This document shows, piece by piece, positions 5,664 through 5,844 of a stretch of 5,844 nt of DNA. Source of the DNA: an uncultured Eubacteriales bacterium (lineage in GTDB: Bacteria; Bacillota; Clostridia; Oscillospirales; CAG-272); contig CAKSOR010000189.1 in assembly GCA_934477985.1 (NCBI GenBank), forward strand, positions 1 to 5,844, in the 5' to 3' direction. A program made the translations under genes and the position numbers. The notes beneath the pieces are model-generated. The model was not told the origin of the DNA, did no database searches, and saw only the letters and a list, made by a program, of their open reading frames with translations. How positions within the stretch are numbered: the first letter of the stretch is position 1; each line of letters opens with the position of its first letter.

Positions 5664-5844
5664 GATTCTTGAAGCGTCTGATAATCGCCGTCCTGATTTA
5701 TATCGCCGTGTACCTGCCATTCGTCGCGATACTGCAAGCGGTCAGCGGCGGGGACTACACGGCGGCGTACAGCGTCGGCGGCATTGTGGGCGCGATTGAA
5801 CTCGCGCTCGGCTCGATAATTAAAATTACGGAAAACCGGGAGGT
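5660..5844 (+). CDS. Two-helix membrane protein, possible holin; 3' end outside the window
   Basis: ATG 5660 lies in the ATGA overlap with the endolysin stop; the site GGTGAAG (5651-5657) is weak, so initiation is probably coupled. Sixty-one residues are visible and the frame is still open at the window end. A basic start (MRFLKRL) leads into a hydrophobic helix at residues 7-28 (IIAVLIYIAVYLPFVAILQA), a short polar turn (SGGDYTAAY), and a second helix at about 37-54 (YSVGGIVGAIELALGSIIK), followed by charged residues (KITENRE). Size, two helices and position directly after an endolysin match small phage membrane proteins often called holins in Firmicutes phages. No holin-specific motif was recognised, so a different small membrane protein remains possible. 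It lacks signs of decay in the part seen. Confidence 0.6.
   Translation, partial: MRFLKRLIIAVLIYIAVYLPFVAILQAVSGGDYTAAYSVGGIVGAIELALGSIIKITENRE

Overview
The window is a stretch of phage or prophage late genes, all on the + strand and almost without gaps. It covers the end of the tail (hub, fibres) and the start of host lysis. Strong AAGGAG/GGAGG-type ribosome sites, ATGA stop/start overlaps and the protein families seen (BppU-like fibre N-terminus, CD1375-like small protein, GH25 muramidase) point to a phage of a Gram-positive Firmicute. A gut clostridial host (Oscillospiraceae-like) is my guess from the moderately GC-rich codon use; the sequence does not prove it. No contractile-baseplate genes (gp25-, gpJ- or gpI-like) lie between the hub and the first fibre, which favours a non-contractile siphophage-type tail, again by inference.

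Layout. 3-1094: C-terminal 363 residues of a tail hub/baseplate protein, truncated by the window edge. 1091-1534: small tail-module protein of unknown function. 1539-2714: first fibre-like protein, with a conserved N-terminal anchor and a variable AT-richer distal part. 2711-3079: 122-residue protein ending in a coiled coil. 3141-3299: 52-residue CD1375-like protein, with a possible alternative start at 3072. 3301-3378: a strong RNA hairpin followed by a ten-codon minigene whose stop overlaps the next start. 3375-3608: membrane-anchored coiled-coil protein. 3608-4345: BppU-like fibre N-terminal protein with an Ala/Ser-rich coiled coil. 4317-4889: beta-rich fibre-tip-like frame, overlapping the previous one in another frame. 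4899-5663: GH25 muramidase endolysin with a small C-terminal extra domain. 5660-5844: start of a two-helix membrane protein, possibly a holin, cut by the window end.

How they work together: the hub closes the tail tube and carries fibres that find the host surface. There are two separate fibre modules, one on each side of a cassette of small genes. The endolysin and one or two small membrane proteins would release progeny. Six of the junctions are overlaps of 1 to 29 nt, and most other spacers are under 20 nt, so the genes are very probably one transcript with translational coupling. No promoter or rho-independent terminator is convincing here.

The places most worth a second look are the possibly split fibre around 4287-4345, and the hairpin plus minigene at 3301-3378. 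I found no clear new defence or mobile system; most of the content is recognisable phage structure and lysis.
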